Shown: positions 32,777 through 42,474, counted from the first letter of the stretch. The stretch is 64,000 nucleotides of DNA from Bisbaumannia sp015645095 (GCA_036871055.1 CP141893.1:868001-932000); one strand, 5' to 3'. The notes: generated by a model from the sequence alone, not told the origin. Translations and numbers: made by a program.

Positions 32777-34894
32777 TCAGTACTCCAGCGACCAGGTCAG
32801 GGTATAGGTGCGCCCGCGGCCCTGGTAGTCGTAGAGGTACTCCGGCCCATAGTAGGGGGAGTAGAACATGGCGGCGCGCTGGCCCCAGACCGTGGAATAC
32901 GTCTCGTCCAGCAGGTTCTGCACGCCGAGGCTGAAGCGCCCCAGGTCGGTGCGCTGGGCCAGGCTCAGGTCGAGGGTGGTGAAGCCGTCGATGCGGCGGT
33001 CGTCGGCGTCCTCCAGGTCGAAGGCGTGGTTGGCCTGCAGGCGCGCCGAGCGGGCGTGATCCGACCAGCCGACGAAGGCGGTGGCGGCGGAGAGCGAGGC
33101 GTAGCGGGCGTCGCGCTTCTCCCAGTCGCCCGAGGCGTTGCGCTGCTCGGAGCGCACCAGGTGCAGGGTGCCGCCGGCCTCCAGGCCGTGGTCGAAGTAG
33201 CGGGTCACGGCGCCCTCCAGGCCGTAGTCGCGCTTCTCTTCATCCACCACGCTGACGCTCAGGTCCTCGTCGTTCTCCACGGCCTTGTCGGACCAGGAGT
33301 AGTAGGCCGCCGCCTGGGCCATCCAGTCGCCGCCCTGATAGCGCCAGCCCAGCTCCACCTGGTCGGTCTCGATGGCGGAGAGGGGGTTGGCGGCGACGCT
33401 GACGTCGGCGCTCTTGCCGTAGTACTTGGCCGGGTCCGGCAGCTCGAAGCCCTGGCTATAGCGCAGCCAGCTCTGGTGGCCGTTGCCGAAGTCGTAGAGG
33501 GCGCCGGCATTGAAGAGGGTGGCGCTGTAGTCGTTCTCGCCGCCGGGAATGCCGCGGAAGTCGTTGACCGCCACGTCCATGCGCTGATGGCGCAGGCCGG
33601 CGGAGAACTTGAGGGCATCGCTGGCCCACCAGTCGCCCTGGGCGAAGAGCGCGGTGGTGTCGATGCGATATCCCGGGTAGCGGGGCTCGACGCGGGCCGC
33701 CGACTGCACCAGGCCGCCGCTGGCGTCGGTGGCGGCGCGATCGAAGATCATCTGGTTGGCATCGAAGCGCTCGCGGTCGAAATCCAGGCCGTAGCTCAGC
33801 GAGACCGCCTCGCCCAGGTCGGCATCGAACAGCGCCTTGAGGCCGGTCAGCCGGGTGTTCTGCTGGGAGGCGCGGAATTCATAGAAGTCCGGCGCGCTCC
33901 AGTGGGGGCTCGGATAGGGGAAGGCCTGGAAGTTGGCATCCTCCTCGCGATGGAAGGCCTGCAGGTAGAAGTCCTGCCCCAGCAGGTCGCCATGGTGGTA
34001 CTGCAGGTTGATCAGCCGGCGGTCGGTGGTCGGGTCGCGATCCGAGCGGTAGCCGTCGCGGATCTCGGCATCGTTCAGGTTGGGGCTGGCGGCATCCAGG
34101 TGGGGGAAGTAGACGCCACGCTCGCCCTCGAAGCGGGAGCGATAGAGCTGGGTGCTCAGGTCCAGGCGCTGCTGCGGCGCCAGGTCGACGCCCAGGTTGC
34201 CGAGGATATCGATGCTGCGGTTGTCCTGCAGGTCGGTCTGGGCGATATCCGGAAAGATCTCCTGGCCACGGCCGTCGAAGTGGCGGCCATTGTCCTGGTA
34301 GGCGACCCCCAGGTAGCCCTGGACGCGCTCGTTGCCGGCGCTGACCGACTGGGCGAGGCGGAAGTCGCGATCGTCGCTGCGGTTGAAGCCGGTGGTGATG
34401 CCGGCCGTGCTGCGGCCCTGGGGGGCGCCGGCCTCGCCGCGGCGGGTGACGATATTGATGATGCCGCCGGTGGCGCCGCCGCCGTAGAGGCTGCTGGCGC
34501 CGGAGAGCACCTCCACCCGCTCGATATTGAAGGGATCGATGCTGTCGAACTGCCGCGACAGGCCTCGCGAGCCATTCAGGGAGACGCCGTCGATCAGCAC
34601 CTGGACGCTGCGCCCGCGCAGGTTCTGGCCATAGTTGGTACGCCCCTGGGGGGCCAGGTCGAGGCCCGGCACCAGACGGCCCAGGGCGGTCTTGAGGTCG
34701 GCGCCGCCCTCGATCTGCTGCTGCAGCTCCTCCTGCTCGACGATCCATACCGCCCCGGGGATCTGGCTGATCTGGGTCGGGGTGCGCGACCCCACCACCA
34801 CCAGCGTCTCCTGGGTTGCCGTCTCCTGGGCCTGCAAGGCGAGGGGGGTAGTGCCGGCGGCGATGGCCAGACCGAGGGTCAGCGACTTCTTCAT
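32777..34894 (-). CDS. TonB-dependent siderophore receptor, IutA-like
   Basis: A 705-residue outer-membrane receptor with a signal peptide (MKKSLTLGLAIAAGTTPLALQA) and a TonB-box region (ETLVVVGSRTP). The plug has GRLVPGLDLAPQGRTNYGQNLRGRSVQVLIDGVSLNGSRGL and RVEVLSGASSLYGGGATGGIINIVTRRG; the barrel ends in TLTWSLEY. The plug resembles ferric aerobactin/IutA-type receptors. It leads an operon with fhuF and the PchR-like regulator. A Fur-box-like inverted repeat lies about 90 nt upstream. Confidence 0.9.
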   Translation of the reverse strand: MKKSLTLGLAIAAGTTPLALQAQETATQETLVVVGSRTPTQISQIPGAVWIVEQEELQQQIEGGADLKTALGRLVPGLDLAPQGRTNYGQNLRGRSVQVLIDGVSLNGSRGLSRQFDSIDPFNIERVEVLSGASSLYGGGATGGIINIVTRRGEAGAPQGRSTAGITTGFNRSDDRDFRLAQSVSAGNERVQGYLGVAYQDNGRHFDGRGQEIFPDIAQTDLQDNRSIDILGNLGVDLAPQQRLDLSTQLYRSRFEGERGVYFPHLDAASPNLNDAEIRDGYRSDRDPTTDRRLINLQYHHGDLLGQDFYLQAFHREEDANFQAFPYPSPHWSAPDFYEFRASQQNTRLTGLKALFDADLGEAVSLSYGLDFDRERFDANQMIFDRAATDASGGLVQSAARVEPRYPGYRIDTTALFAQGDWWASDALKFSAGLRHQRMDVAVNDFRGIPGGENDYSATLFNAGALYDFGNGHQSWLRYSQGFELPDPAKYYGKSADVSVAANPLSAIETDQVELGWRYQGGDWMAQAAAYYSWSDKAVENDEDLSVSVVDEEKRDYGLEGAVTRYFDHGLEAGGTLHLVRSEQRNASGDWEKRDARYASLSAATAFVGWSDHARSARLQANHAFDLEDADDRRIDGFTTLDLSLAQRTDLGRFSLGVQNLLDETYSTVWGQRAAMFYSPYYGPEYLYDYQGRGRTYTLTWSLEY

Positions 34895-34985
34895 GGGGGA
34901 TCCTGTCGGCGAAGGAGGCCGGGGTCTTGGGGCCCCGGGCAATGTTTTCGTAAGCAGCCGAAGGATACCAACAATAAGCAAAAAC

Positions 34986-35004
34986 TCAATAATAGTTATT
35001 CGTA
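34986..35004 (-). promoter_or_regulatory. Fur-box-like inverted repeat upstream of the second TonB receptor
   Basis: AATAA-TAG-TTATT at 34988-35000 is a perfect inverted repeat in an AT-rich patch. Read on the minus strand it gives GAATAACTATTATTGAG, close to the Fur pattern GATAATnATnATTATC. It is the only such patch between the receptor and the next gene. Confidence 0.5.
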
Positions 35005-35030
35005 TTTATGTCTCGTGACCTCTCCGCGGC

Positions 35031-35636
35031 TCAGCGATCGACCAGCAGGGCATCCAGGTTTACCGGCACCTCATCGCCGATCTGCTCGTAGCCGAGCATC
35101 AGCAGCACCCCGCGCAGGGTCGGGTTGGCCATCAGCTCCTGGCCGTCCAGCACCAGGCGCTCGGCGGCGGTGACGTGGATGGTGGTGCCATCCAGGCGCG
35201 AGAAGCGCAGCGGCACCGGCGTCTGGTGCTGGTTGCCATTGGCCTCCACCGTCATGGTCAGGGTCTCGACCCGGGAGTCGCCCACCGCCAGGCTATCCAG
35301 GCGATGCGGCGCCAGTTGGGTGGTCAGGGTGGCCAGGGGGCGGTCGGTAAAGCCCGACAGCCAGGGCGGCAGCGGGCCCAGGCGATCCAGCACATCGGTC
35401 TGGGCCAGACGCAGCGGCAGGCGTAGCCGCCCCTCGGCATCGATATCGCCATGCAGGTCGCGAACCTGGTGGGTATGGGGCGTGGGGCCCTGGGGCGTGA
35501 TGGCGATCACCGTCGCCTCCACCCGGGAACGCTCCCCATCCAGCTGCCAGGCGGCCTGGGCGGGCAAGGCGGAGAGGGCGAGCAACGACAGCAACAGGCT
35601 GGGCAGGGTGGCCTTGATGGCGGGCGCTTTTATCAT
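35031..35636 (-). CDS. YceI-like exported lipocalin-fold protein
   Basis: A 201-residue protein with a signal peptide (MIKAPAIKATLPSLLLSLLALSALPAQA). The body resembles the YceI family: AWQLDGERSRVEATVIAI at the start, HGDIDAEGRLRLPLRLAQTDVLDRLGPLPPW in the middle and VTAAERLVLDGQELMANPTLRGVLLMLGYEQIGDEVPVNLDALL at the end. YceI proteins are periplasmic and bind isoprenoid lipids. No partner gene is obvious; it lies between the TonB receptor and a tRNA. Confidence 0.75.
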   Translation of the reverse strand: MIKAPAIKATLPSLLLSLLALSALPAQAAWQLDGERSRVEATVIAITPQGPTPHTHQVRDLHGDIDAEGRLRLPLRLAQTDVLDRLGPLPPWLSGFTDRPLATLTTQLAPHRLDSLAVGDSRVETLTMTVEANGNQHQTPVPLRFSRLDGTTIHVTAAERLVLDGQELMANPTLRGVLLMLGYEQIGDEVPVNLDALLVDR

Positions 35637-35803
35637 GGGGGCTCTCTATGGTGGGCTCTCTATGGACGCGTTCAGCAGAGACCCACGGGAACGCGGAAAG
35701 TGCCGCCACCCCACGAAACCGGCCCGCATCCCGGCCCCGGACTAGCCTCGCTAATCGGCATTCGCTATCATACGCCCGCGCTGCCAAGCGCTCCTCCCGC
35801 GAT

Positions 35804-35880
<77 letters not shown>

Positions 35881-36189
35881 AGAATCAGGTACTTACGCTT
35901 AGCTTTCCCCTTCCTTTCGCTGTTCTTCGCGGTATCTGTCTGTTGGTGTCTGTCTGTGGAGATCTTGGGACGGTTGGGATGAGATGATCATGCCCTCAAT
36001 GGCCAATGAGCCGAGCAGTTTTTGTATTGCCCTGCTCGATCGCTATGGTGGCTCCTTATTCTAAATTGCTATCGCGAGCGCTTTGCTATCGTCTTCTGCG
36101 CTCACTATAATGTGCGGCAACACGGCCCCGATCGGTGGATCCGCTTTGCGGTGAAGCTGCTGAGGGGTTTTTTAATGCCTGCTCGTTGG
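35881..36189. other. Gene-free, AT-richer stretch between the tRNA and the defence island
   Basis: No supported gene. The composition becomes visibly lower in GC immediately after the tRNA. An inverted repeat CGAGCAG (36012-36018) / CTGCTCG (36032-36038) encloses a TTTTTGT run and may end transcription. The stretch may be a remnant of an integrated element. I found no second copy of the tRNA 3' end by eye elsewhere in the window. Confidence 0.5.
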
Positions 36190-37203
36190 CTATTGTGGCC
36201 ACGTCCACTGCTCCCATCCTTCCATCACCCCCATTCCCTGCAGGTCGAGCCCGACATGGGTGAGATCGGGGAATGCCTGCAGCAAGTGCTGGAGACGTTG
36301 CCACCAGCTTGAGCTGGGGTTGATGGTGCTCAGCAGATGCTGGATCACACACAGCAGAACGAAGACACGCGCCAGCACATGCTCCTGGCCTGGCTGCCAG
36401 GCGCTCTCGAAGAGGGGCACTTCTCCGTGACCCGGCTTCCTGGGCTGATCCACCATGTTACGGTTCCACAGCCGACTATGATGGGCACAGACGTTACGTA
36501 GATAGTTGAGGCTGCGTAGCCAGGAGGCGAGCACTCGGCCGTCACGGATGCCATAGCGGGCGGCGATCCGGTCCTGGTCGTCCTGACGCATCCCGTCGTA
36601 GAGCGTGGAAAGCGTGCCGAAGTCCCACACCTCGCAGGCGATCCAGATCGGAAGCGGCAGCCCGTACTTCTCCTTGTTATGGCGAATGAACTCCTCCTTG
36701 GAGCGGTTGATCATCAGCGCCTGCTTCTGCAGCCACGCCTGATGGTCGGTAATGCCGGTCTTCTGGTTGATCTCCTGGGCAAAGGCTTCGAAGAGCTGGC
36801 CTGGATCCAGGTAGGCAAAGGCGCCGTGCTCCCCAAGGGTGTGGGAGATATCGACCCGGAAGGCCACCTCGATGCGTTCCAAGGCATCCATCACCAGCAA
36901 CCGCAGCTGCTTGTCGAAGACATAGAGGGCGACGGCATCCCGGAAGGTGGCGCCCGGCGTGAACTCATCCAGCGCGATGCGCTCGACGCGGCCATCCTTG
37001 GCTTTCTTTCCCGTTCTTCGGCGGGGCCAGACACAACAGGCCTTGCTGCGCTGGCGAAAGGGGAACCAGTAGCCGCTTAGCCGGTAGTAACCGATACGCT
37101 GCAGGTAGTCGAGGGCCTTCTCGTCGTCGGTGACGGACAGTCCCCGCGCCTTGAGGGTTTCCAGCTGGTCGCGATAGCTGAGCCAAGGTTTGTTATATCT
37201 CAC
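36190..37203 (-). CDS. Abi family protein (Abi_2/AbiF-like, HEPN fold)
   Basis: A 337-residue abortive-infection type protein. Family text is WLSYRDQLETLKARGLSVTDDEKALDYLQRIGYYRLSGYWFPFRQ at the N-terminus, FRDAVALYVFDKQLRLLVMDALERIEVAFR in the middle, and the RNase-type HEPN motif R-x4-H in LRNVCAHHSRLWN. Such proteins block phage multiplication, often as RNases or as a toxin. It is the tRNA-proximal gene of the island and its base composition is lower in GC than the host genes. Activity against phage is inferred from family and neighbours. Confidence 0.85.
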   Translation of the reverse strand: MRYNKPWLSYRDQLETLKARGLSVTDDEKALDYLQRIGYYRLSGYWFPFRQRSKACCVWPRRRTGKKAKDGRVERIALDEFTPGATFRDAVALYVFDKQLRLLVMDALERIEVAFRVDISHTLGEHGAFAYLDPGQLFEAFAQEINQKTGITDHQAWLQKQALMINRSKEEFIRHNKEKYGLPLPIWIACEVWDFGTLSTLYDGMRQDDQDRIAARYGIRDGRVLASWLRSLNYLRNVCAHHSRLWNRNMVDQPRKPGHGEVPLFESAWQPGQEHVLARVFVLLCVIQHLLSTINPSSSWWQRLQHLLQAFPDLTHVGLDLQGMGVMEGWEQWTWPQ

Positions 37204-37272
37204 GCCGGGCCTCCCTGTGCCCTGAATTCAACCTCTAAGCACTTTCATTTTTGGCCATCGAGAACCTTACCC

Positions 37273-37974
37273 TCAAACTCCCTCCACCTCGATGCCGTGC
37301 CGGGCGAGCCAGGCCTTGCGCTGCTCATAGTCCGGCATGGCGCGCTCCAGACGACGCCAGAAGGCGGGGGTGTGGTGGGGCTCGTGCAGGTGGACGAGTT
37401 CGTGGACCACCACGTACTCGGCAATATGCCGGGGCAGCAGGATCGTCTTCCAGTGGAAGTAGACCCGGTTGCCCTTGCCGCAGGAGCCCCAGCGGTAGCC
37501 GAGGTCCTGGACCTTCACGCCGGCGGGCTCGACGCCCATTCGGCGGGCGTGCTCCTGCACCCTGGTGGTGAGCCAGTCGCTGGCGCGATCGCTGTACCAG
37601 CGAACGAAGTGCTCCCGGGCGTCATTCAAGGCATCTTCCCGCAGCTGGAAGCGCCCGGCGACGAGCTTGAGCGGGGCGTCCTGCTCCTCCTGGAGAACGC
37701 GCTTGAGCCGGTAGCTGCGCCCCAGGTAGAGGAAGCCCTCGCCGTTGATGTACTCCTTGTGCGGCAGCCGGCGGCGGTGTTCGGCCTTCTCGGCCAGCTT
37801 CCGGTAGATCCACAGCCGTTTCTCGATCACGAAGTCGCGTAGGAGCCGCTCGTCGGTGCCGGTGGGGGCGGCGATGACCAGCTCGCCGTCGCGGTCCACG
37901 GTGATCTCCAAGGTCTTGCGACGCGAGCTCTCGCGCACCTCCAGGGTGAGATCGTTCACGGCGAGTTGGGTCAT
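37273..37974 (-). CDS. YgjP/DUF45-type zinc metallopeptidase, restriction-locus associated
   Basis: A 233-residue protein with the zinc motif HELVHLHEPHHTPAFW (HExxH with a third His seven residues later), preceded by the family block LGYRWGSCGKGNRVYFHWKTILLPRHIAEYVVVHELVHL. Its N-terminal EVRESSRRKTLEITVDRDGELVIAAP is the usual DUF45 start. It overlaps hsdR by 4 nt. Genes of this family recur beside type I restriction subunits, but their role there is unknown; proteolytic control of the complex is one idea. Confidence 0.85.
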   Translation of the reverse strand: MTQLAVNDLTLEVRESSRRKTLEITVDRDGELVIAAPTGTDERLLRDFVIEKRLWIYRKLAEKAEHRRRLPHKEYINGEGFLYLGRSYRLKRVLQEEQDAPLKLVAGRFQLREDALNDAREHFVRWYSDRASDWLTTRVQEHARRMGVEPAGVKVQDLGYRWGSCGKGNRVYFHWKTILLPRHIAEYVVVHELVHLHEPHHTPAFWRRLERAMPDYEQRKAWLARHGIEVEGV

Positions 37975-40900
37975 GCGTTCACCAGCTTGTCGTGATTGCT
38001 GCGGGCGAGGTCGAGCAGCCGCTGGGCGACCTCGCTGGCCTGGTCGAAGGGCACGAGCCGCTTGAACATCAGGGTCGAGAAGAGGTGCTGGCGCAGGGCC
38101 TCCTGGTCCGGGATATGGGAGGGCTTCCAGAAGTCGGGGATGGCGATTTCCTGCTGGATCAGCCCGACCAGCTCCTCGGTGGCCTCGAGCAGCTTCTGGG
38201 CACTGGCTTCGTCCAGCGTCTCCACGGAAAGGCCACTGCTGGCCACCAGCTCCCGCCAGAAGGGTTGTGCATGGGCAGGCATATCTGGGATGCCTTCGCG
38301 CGGATCGGTCGCACCATCACGTAATTGCTCAATCAGCGTCTTGAGCGCCGCCACCTGCTCGGCCCACTGGCCATCGAGCTGCTCCAGCAGCTCCTCCAGG
38401 CGCTCGCTGAGCCGGCCGTACTTCACCGGGTCCTCGTCCAGGTGCTTGCGCACGTGGGAGCGCACCGCGTGCTCCATCTCCGAGGCCTTGGCCCGGTCGC
38501 CCACCTGGCGGCCGAGGTGCTCGTCGAACTCGGCGTCGGTGAGCTGCACCGGCGGGATGCGCGGGTCGATGCCGAGCGAGATCACGTAGTCGTCGATCAG
38601 CTTGCGCACCTTGTTGCCGATGTCGCGGCCGAGCTCCGGGGTGTCCTTGTAGCGGTTGCGGGCCAGGGCGTGGATATAGGCCAGCCGCTTGGCATCGTTG
38701 ACGAACTCCAACCCCTCGGGGCGTGGCAGTACGTCGTCCAGGCCGCGGTTGAACTCCTTGAGCTTGACCACGAACTCGGCGCGCACCCGCTCGTCGGCGA
38801 GCGCCTGCACCGCCTCCTCGGTGTCGTCGAGGTCATCCACCCCCTGGCCGCGCAGTACGTCGATCACCCGCAGGTGGCGGTCGCGTAGCAGGGGAATCTC
38901 GTCCTTGAGGCTCTGCAGGGCGCCCTCGATGTCCTCCTCGCTGTAGGCGGCCAATGCCTCCTTGAGGTGGTTGGCTACACCGAAGTAGTCCACCACGATG
39001 CCGTGGCGCTTGCCGTGGCCGGTGCGGTTGACCCGGGCGATGGCCTGCAGCAGCTCCGCCTCGCGCAGGGAGCGATCCAGGTACATCACCCCCTCGATGG
39101 GGGCGTCGAAGCCGGTGAGCAGCATGCTCTTGACGATCAGGAAGGCCAGTGGGTCGTGCTTGGCGGGGTCCTTGGGGGTTGACCCGTCCAGCGGCGGCAG
39201 CGGCTTCTTGAAGCGCTTGATATGGCTCTCGACGGCGGCGCGGTCGCTCCACCGGGCCCAGGTGGCGTCGTCGTTGTTGCCGCTGCTGAACACCACCGCG
39301 AACTCGAGCTGGCGCAGGACGTTGCGACAGCGCCAGGCCTGGATCGCCGCCTTGATCCGGGGCGGGCGTGTCAGCAGCTGGGTATCGTCCAGGGCCTTGT
39401 CCTCGGGGGAGAGCGCCAGCGCCTCCTCCAGCAGTTCGGCACGGGCCGCCTCCAGGGCCTCGAAGTAGCGCAGGGCCGCCCGGCGGCTGTAGGCCACCAG
39501 CTGCGCCTTGTAGCCGTTGGGCAGGATATTCGTGACGTAGTGGCGCAGGATGTCCTGGGCCTTCTCCTGGATCAGCTGCGGCGCCTCGAAGATCTGCCCC
39601 TTGGTGGCGTACTTCTTCTTGATCTCCTCCAGCTCCTCCTTGCTGTGGTCGCGGAACAGATCCTCGAACAGGCCGTCGAGGCTGGCGCCGTCCTTGATCG
39701 CCCCCTTGGCGGTGCGCCCCTCGTAGAGAATTGGCACCGTGGCGCCGTCCTGCTCCGCCTCCTTGATGGTGTAGCGGTCGATGTATTCGCCGAAGATATC
39801 GTGGGTGCGCTTCTTGTCGCCCATGATGATCGGCGTGCCGGTGAAGCCGATGCGGGCGGCGTTGGGCAGGGCGCGCATCATGTTGGCGTGCAGGTCGCCG
39901 GCCTGGGTGCGGTGGGCCTCGTCCACCAGGATCAGGATCTCCTCGCTGGTGTTGAGCACCTCGAAGGGCTCGCTGAGGGTCGGCTTCCTAGGCGTGCCTT
40001 TGGCATAGAGAGTTGGCTCGGCGGCATCGCGGCGACCCGTGTCGAGCCCGGCGCCAGCCTCCTCGGTGCTCTGACCTTCCTCCCCCTCGGCGTCCGGGTC
40101 GCGGTACTTCTGCTCCCTGTATTTCTGAACCGTACCGAACACCAGGCCGGGGCCGTCGCGGCCCAGCAACTTCTTGAGCTGGGTGGTATTGCCGGCCTTT
40201 TCGACGCTCTCGCCGGTAAGCTCTGCCGTCTCCGACAATTGCTTCTGCAGGTCCTTGCGATCGGTGATCACCACCACCTTGAAGCGGCGCAGCGTCGGGT
40301 CGGTGCGCAGCTTGCGCACCAGGAAGACCATGGAGAGGCTCTTGCCGCTGCCCTGGGTGTGCCAGACGATGCCGCCACGGCGGTCGGCCTCGCCGTCCTG
40401 GCGGCGCGTCTTGCCGCTCTTCAGGCGCTCCACGGCCCGGGTGACGCCGCGGAACTGCTGGTAGCGACATACCAGCTTGATGGTCTGGCCGCCGACGTTC
40501 ATGAACAGGGTGTAGTGGCGCACGATGTCGAACAGGTTGGCCCGGGTGAGCATGCCGGCGATCAGGCGCTGCTGGGCGGAGAGGTCCGCCACGCCGAGAT
40601 CGATGGCCACCTCCGCCTCGCGCATCGGTGCCACCGTCTTCCAGCTCAGGTAGTGGGCGAAGCGGGCACCGATGGTGCCGACACGAGCCTCGTCGAAGTT
40701 GCTGGCCACCAGGAACTGGCTGGTGGCGAACAGTGCAGGAGCCCCTTCATGCTCGCCGACCTCACCCTCCAGGAAGCGCTGGTCGTGGTATCGGCGCAGC
40801 TGGTCCACCGCCTCGCTGATCCCCTCCGGCACGCTGCGGCTCTTGCACTCCACCACCACCAGCGGGATGCCGTTGACGAACAGCACCAGGTCCGGGATCA

Positions 40901-41348
40901 CGTGGCCATGACCAGTATCATGGCCAGGCGGACTCTTCACCTTGAACTGGTTGACCACCGTGAAGACGTTGTTGGCGGGCTCACCCCAGTCGATATAGCG
41001 CAGGGTCTGGCCGCGGCCGCCGTCCCAGCCCTCGAGGCCCTCCACCGGCAGGCCGCCCAGCAGCAACTCGGTGGCTTGCTGGTTGGCCTCGAGTACCCTG
41101 CTGGCCGGCAGCCGGGTGATGGCGGCGACTGCCTGATCCAGACGCGCCTCATCGAGCCAGGGCTCGCCGTCGCGCAGGTTGATCTTGCGCAGCCGCTCAC
41201 GCAGCAGGGGCTCCATCACCACCTGGGAAAAGCTCTCGCGGTGGGTCGCAGTGGGATCGTCCACCGAGCCGGCCAGGAACTCCCAGCCCTGGCTCACCAA
41301 CTGATCGATAAAGGGCTTCTCGACATCCGTGTACTCGGGGCTGGCCAA
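37971..41348 (-). CDS. hsdR: Type I restriction enzyme R subunit (endonuclease/translocase)
   Basis: A 1125-residue HsdR. The nuclease domain has the PD-(D/E)xK motif at PDLVLFVNGIPLVVVECKS (D153, E167, K169). The helicase core carries Walker A HTQGSGKS (residues 330-337), DEAH in LILVDEAHRTQ, FTGTPI and a C-terminal helicase motif QAIARVNRTG. The C-terminal helical domain contacts the methylase. Length and motif order are normal, so it should be active. It is separated from hsdM and hsdS by darG, darT and a gene remnant. Confidence 0.95.
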   Translation of the reverse strand: MASPEYTDVEKPFIDQLVSQGWEFLAGSVDDPTATHRESFSQVVMEPLLRERLRKINLRDGEPWLDEARLDQAVAAITRLPASRVLEANQQATELLLGGLPVEGLEGWDGGRGQTLRYIDWGEPANNVFTVVNQFKVKSPPGHDTGHGHVIPDLVLFVNGIPLVVVECKSRSVPEGISEAVDQLRRYHDQRFLEGEVGEHEGAPALFATSQFLVASNFDEARVGTIGARFAHYLSWKTVAPMREAEVAIDLGVADLSAQQRLIAGMLTRANLFDIVRHYTLFMNVGGQTIKLVCRYQQFRGVTRAVERLKSGKTRRQDGEADRRGGIVWHTQGSGKSLSMVFLVRKLRTDPTLRRFKVVVITDRKDLQKQLSETAELTGESVEKAGNTTQLKKLLGRDGPGLVFGTVQKYREQKYRDPDAEGEEGQSTEEAGAGLDTGRRDAAEPTLYAKGTPRKPTLSEPFEVLNTSEEILILVDEAHRTQAGDLHANMMRALPNAARIGFTGTPIIMGDKKRTHDIFGEYIDRYTIKEAEQDGATVPILYEGRTAKGAIKDGASLDGLFEDLFRDHSKEELEEIKKKYATKGQIFEAPQLIQEKAQDILRHYVTNILPNGYKAQLVAYSRRAALRYFEALEAARAELLEEALALSPEDKALDDTQLLTRPPRIKAAIQAWRCRNVLRQLEFAVVFSSGNNDDATWARWSDRAAVESHIKRFKKPLPPLDGSTPKDPAKHDPLAFLIVKSMLLTGFDAPIEGVMYLDRSLREAELLQAIARVNRTGHGKRHGIVVDYFGVANHLKEALAAYSEEDIEGALQSLKDEIPLLRDRHLRVIDVLRGQGVDDLDDTEEAVQALADERVRAEFVVKLKEFNRGLDDVLPRPEGLEFVNDAKRLAYIHALARNRYKDTPELGRDIGNKVRKLIDDYVISLGIDPRIPPVQLTDAEFDEHLGRQVGDRAKASEMEHAVRSHVRKHLDEDPVKYGRLSERLEELLEQLDGQWAEQVAALKTLIEQLRDGATDPREGIPDMPAHAQPFWRELVASSGLSVETLDEASAQKLLEATEELVGLIQQEIAIPDFWKPSHIPDQEALRQHLFSTLMFKRLVPFDQASEVAQRLLDLARSNHDKLVNA

Positions 41349-41379
41349 ACTGGGGCTCCTTGTGCCAGTGGGTGGGCGA

Positions 41380-42474
41380 CTACCTTTCGGCGACTCGTGT
41401 CAGGGGCGGGGTGGTGTCACCGGTCAGGCGCTCCAGCGCCAGCGCGATCAGGCGATCCGAGAAGAGCCGCAGCTTGCGCTGGCCGGCAATATCATCCGGC
41501 CAATGCCGCAAGCCTTCCTTGACAGCCTCGACGGTGGGTTCGACGTGCTCCTGGCTGATCAGCCAGTCCAGCGTCGCCAGCACCTCCATTCCCAGCGGTG
41601 ACTGGAAGCCGTCGATCAGAGTATCGACTTCTTCGAGTACTTCGGCGTAGGGGCGTGCTTCGGCGCTGCGCAGGTAGGTATGCAACCGGTCCCGTCGCGA
41701 TTCATCGAACCATACCACTTCCTCGGGTGAGGCATCGTTGATGCGTTTCTCGCTATGCAGGTAGCTGCCGTCCAGGCCATTGAGCAGATGGCGAAGCCGA
41801 TCGGAGTATGGGCCGTATCGATGAGGCTGAAACTCGAGCTTGAGTGGGTTCTCAAGGCCATGAGCGATGATGCGTCGCTCCATGAGCCAGGCGAGCTTCT
41901 GGACCTCCAGCAGTGAGCACTCGATGCCCAGCACCCAATAGCGGCGCACCAGCTCGGCGATCAGCGCCCGCGCCGGCGTCAGCTTCTCGACGCCGGCACG
42001 CTTGGCAACATTCTGGTACTCGGCGGTGGGCTCGAAGACCAGCACCCGGACGTTATCCAGCTCACCTAGCGCGGCCTCTATGCGCGGGCGCACCTTGCCC
42101 CAGTCGAGCCCCCCGTTGCCGCAGCCCAGTGGCGGCAGGGCGATGGAGCGAATACCCTGCTCTCGGATCACCCGCTTGAGGTCCTCCAGCCCGGACTCGA
42201 TCCACTCCATGCGCGTCCTGGCGCGCCAGTGCTGCTTGGTGGGGAAGTTGATGATCCAGCGCGGTCCCAGCAGGACATCCCGCTCGGTGACGAACATGCG
42301 ACCGGTCACCACCTGCTGCCCCTTGCAGGCGGCCTCGTAGGCGGCGAAGTTCTCGGGGAAGGCTTCCTTGAACATCAGAGCGATCCCCTTGCCCATCACG
42401 CCGACGGTGTTGACGGTGTTGACCAGCGCCTCGACGTCGGCCTCGAGGAGGTTGCCACGGGTGTACTCAATCAT
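41380..42474 (-). CDS. darG: DarG antitoxin: macrodomain DNA ADP-ribosylglycohydrolase
   Basis: A 364-residue two-domain protein. Residues 1-150 form the macrodomain (GNLLEADVEALVNTVNTVGVMGKGIALMFK, PPLGCGNGGLDW) that removes ADP-ribose from DNA. Residues 155-364 form the C-terminal domain that in other DarG proteins binds DarT directly (LEVQKLAWLMERRI, FQPHRYGPYSDRLRHLLNGL). It overlaps darT by 4 nt, the usual darT-darG order. It lies between hsdR and hsdS. DarTG acts as an anti-phage toxin-antitoxin system in other bacteria. Confidence 0.9.
   Translation of the reverse strand: MIEYTRGNLLEADVEALVNTVNTVGVMGKGIALMFKEAFPENFAAYEAACKGQQVVTGRMFVTERDVLLGPRWIINFPTKQHWRARTRMEWIESGLEDLKRVIREQGIRSIALPPLGCGNGGLDWGKVRPRIEAALGELDNVRVLVFEPTAEYQNVAKRAGVEKLTPARALIAELVRRYWVLGIECSLLEVQKLAWLMERRIIAHGLENPLKLEFQPHRYGPYSDRLRHLLNGLDGSYLHSEKRINDASPEEVVWFDESRRDRLHTYLRSAEARPYAEVLEEVDTLIDGFQSPLGMEVLATLDWLISQEHVEPTVEAVKEGLRHWPDDIAGQRKLRLFSDRLIALALERLTGDTTPPLTRVAER

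Noticed and set aside
36022..36312. A 96-codon plus-strand frame after the tRNA
   Set aside because: No ribosome site, Trp/Leu/Arg-rich text without a domain, and overlaps the 3' end of the Abi gene on the other strand.
39222..41522. A 766-codon plus-strand frame
   Set aside because: Lies opposite hsdR, which has complete nuclease and helicase motifs; the antisense translation shows no domain.
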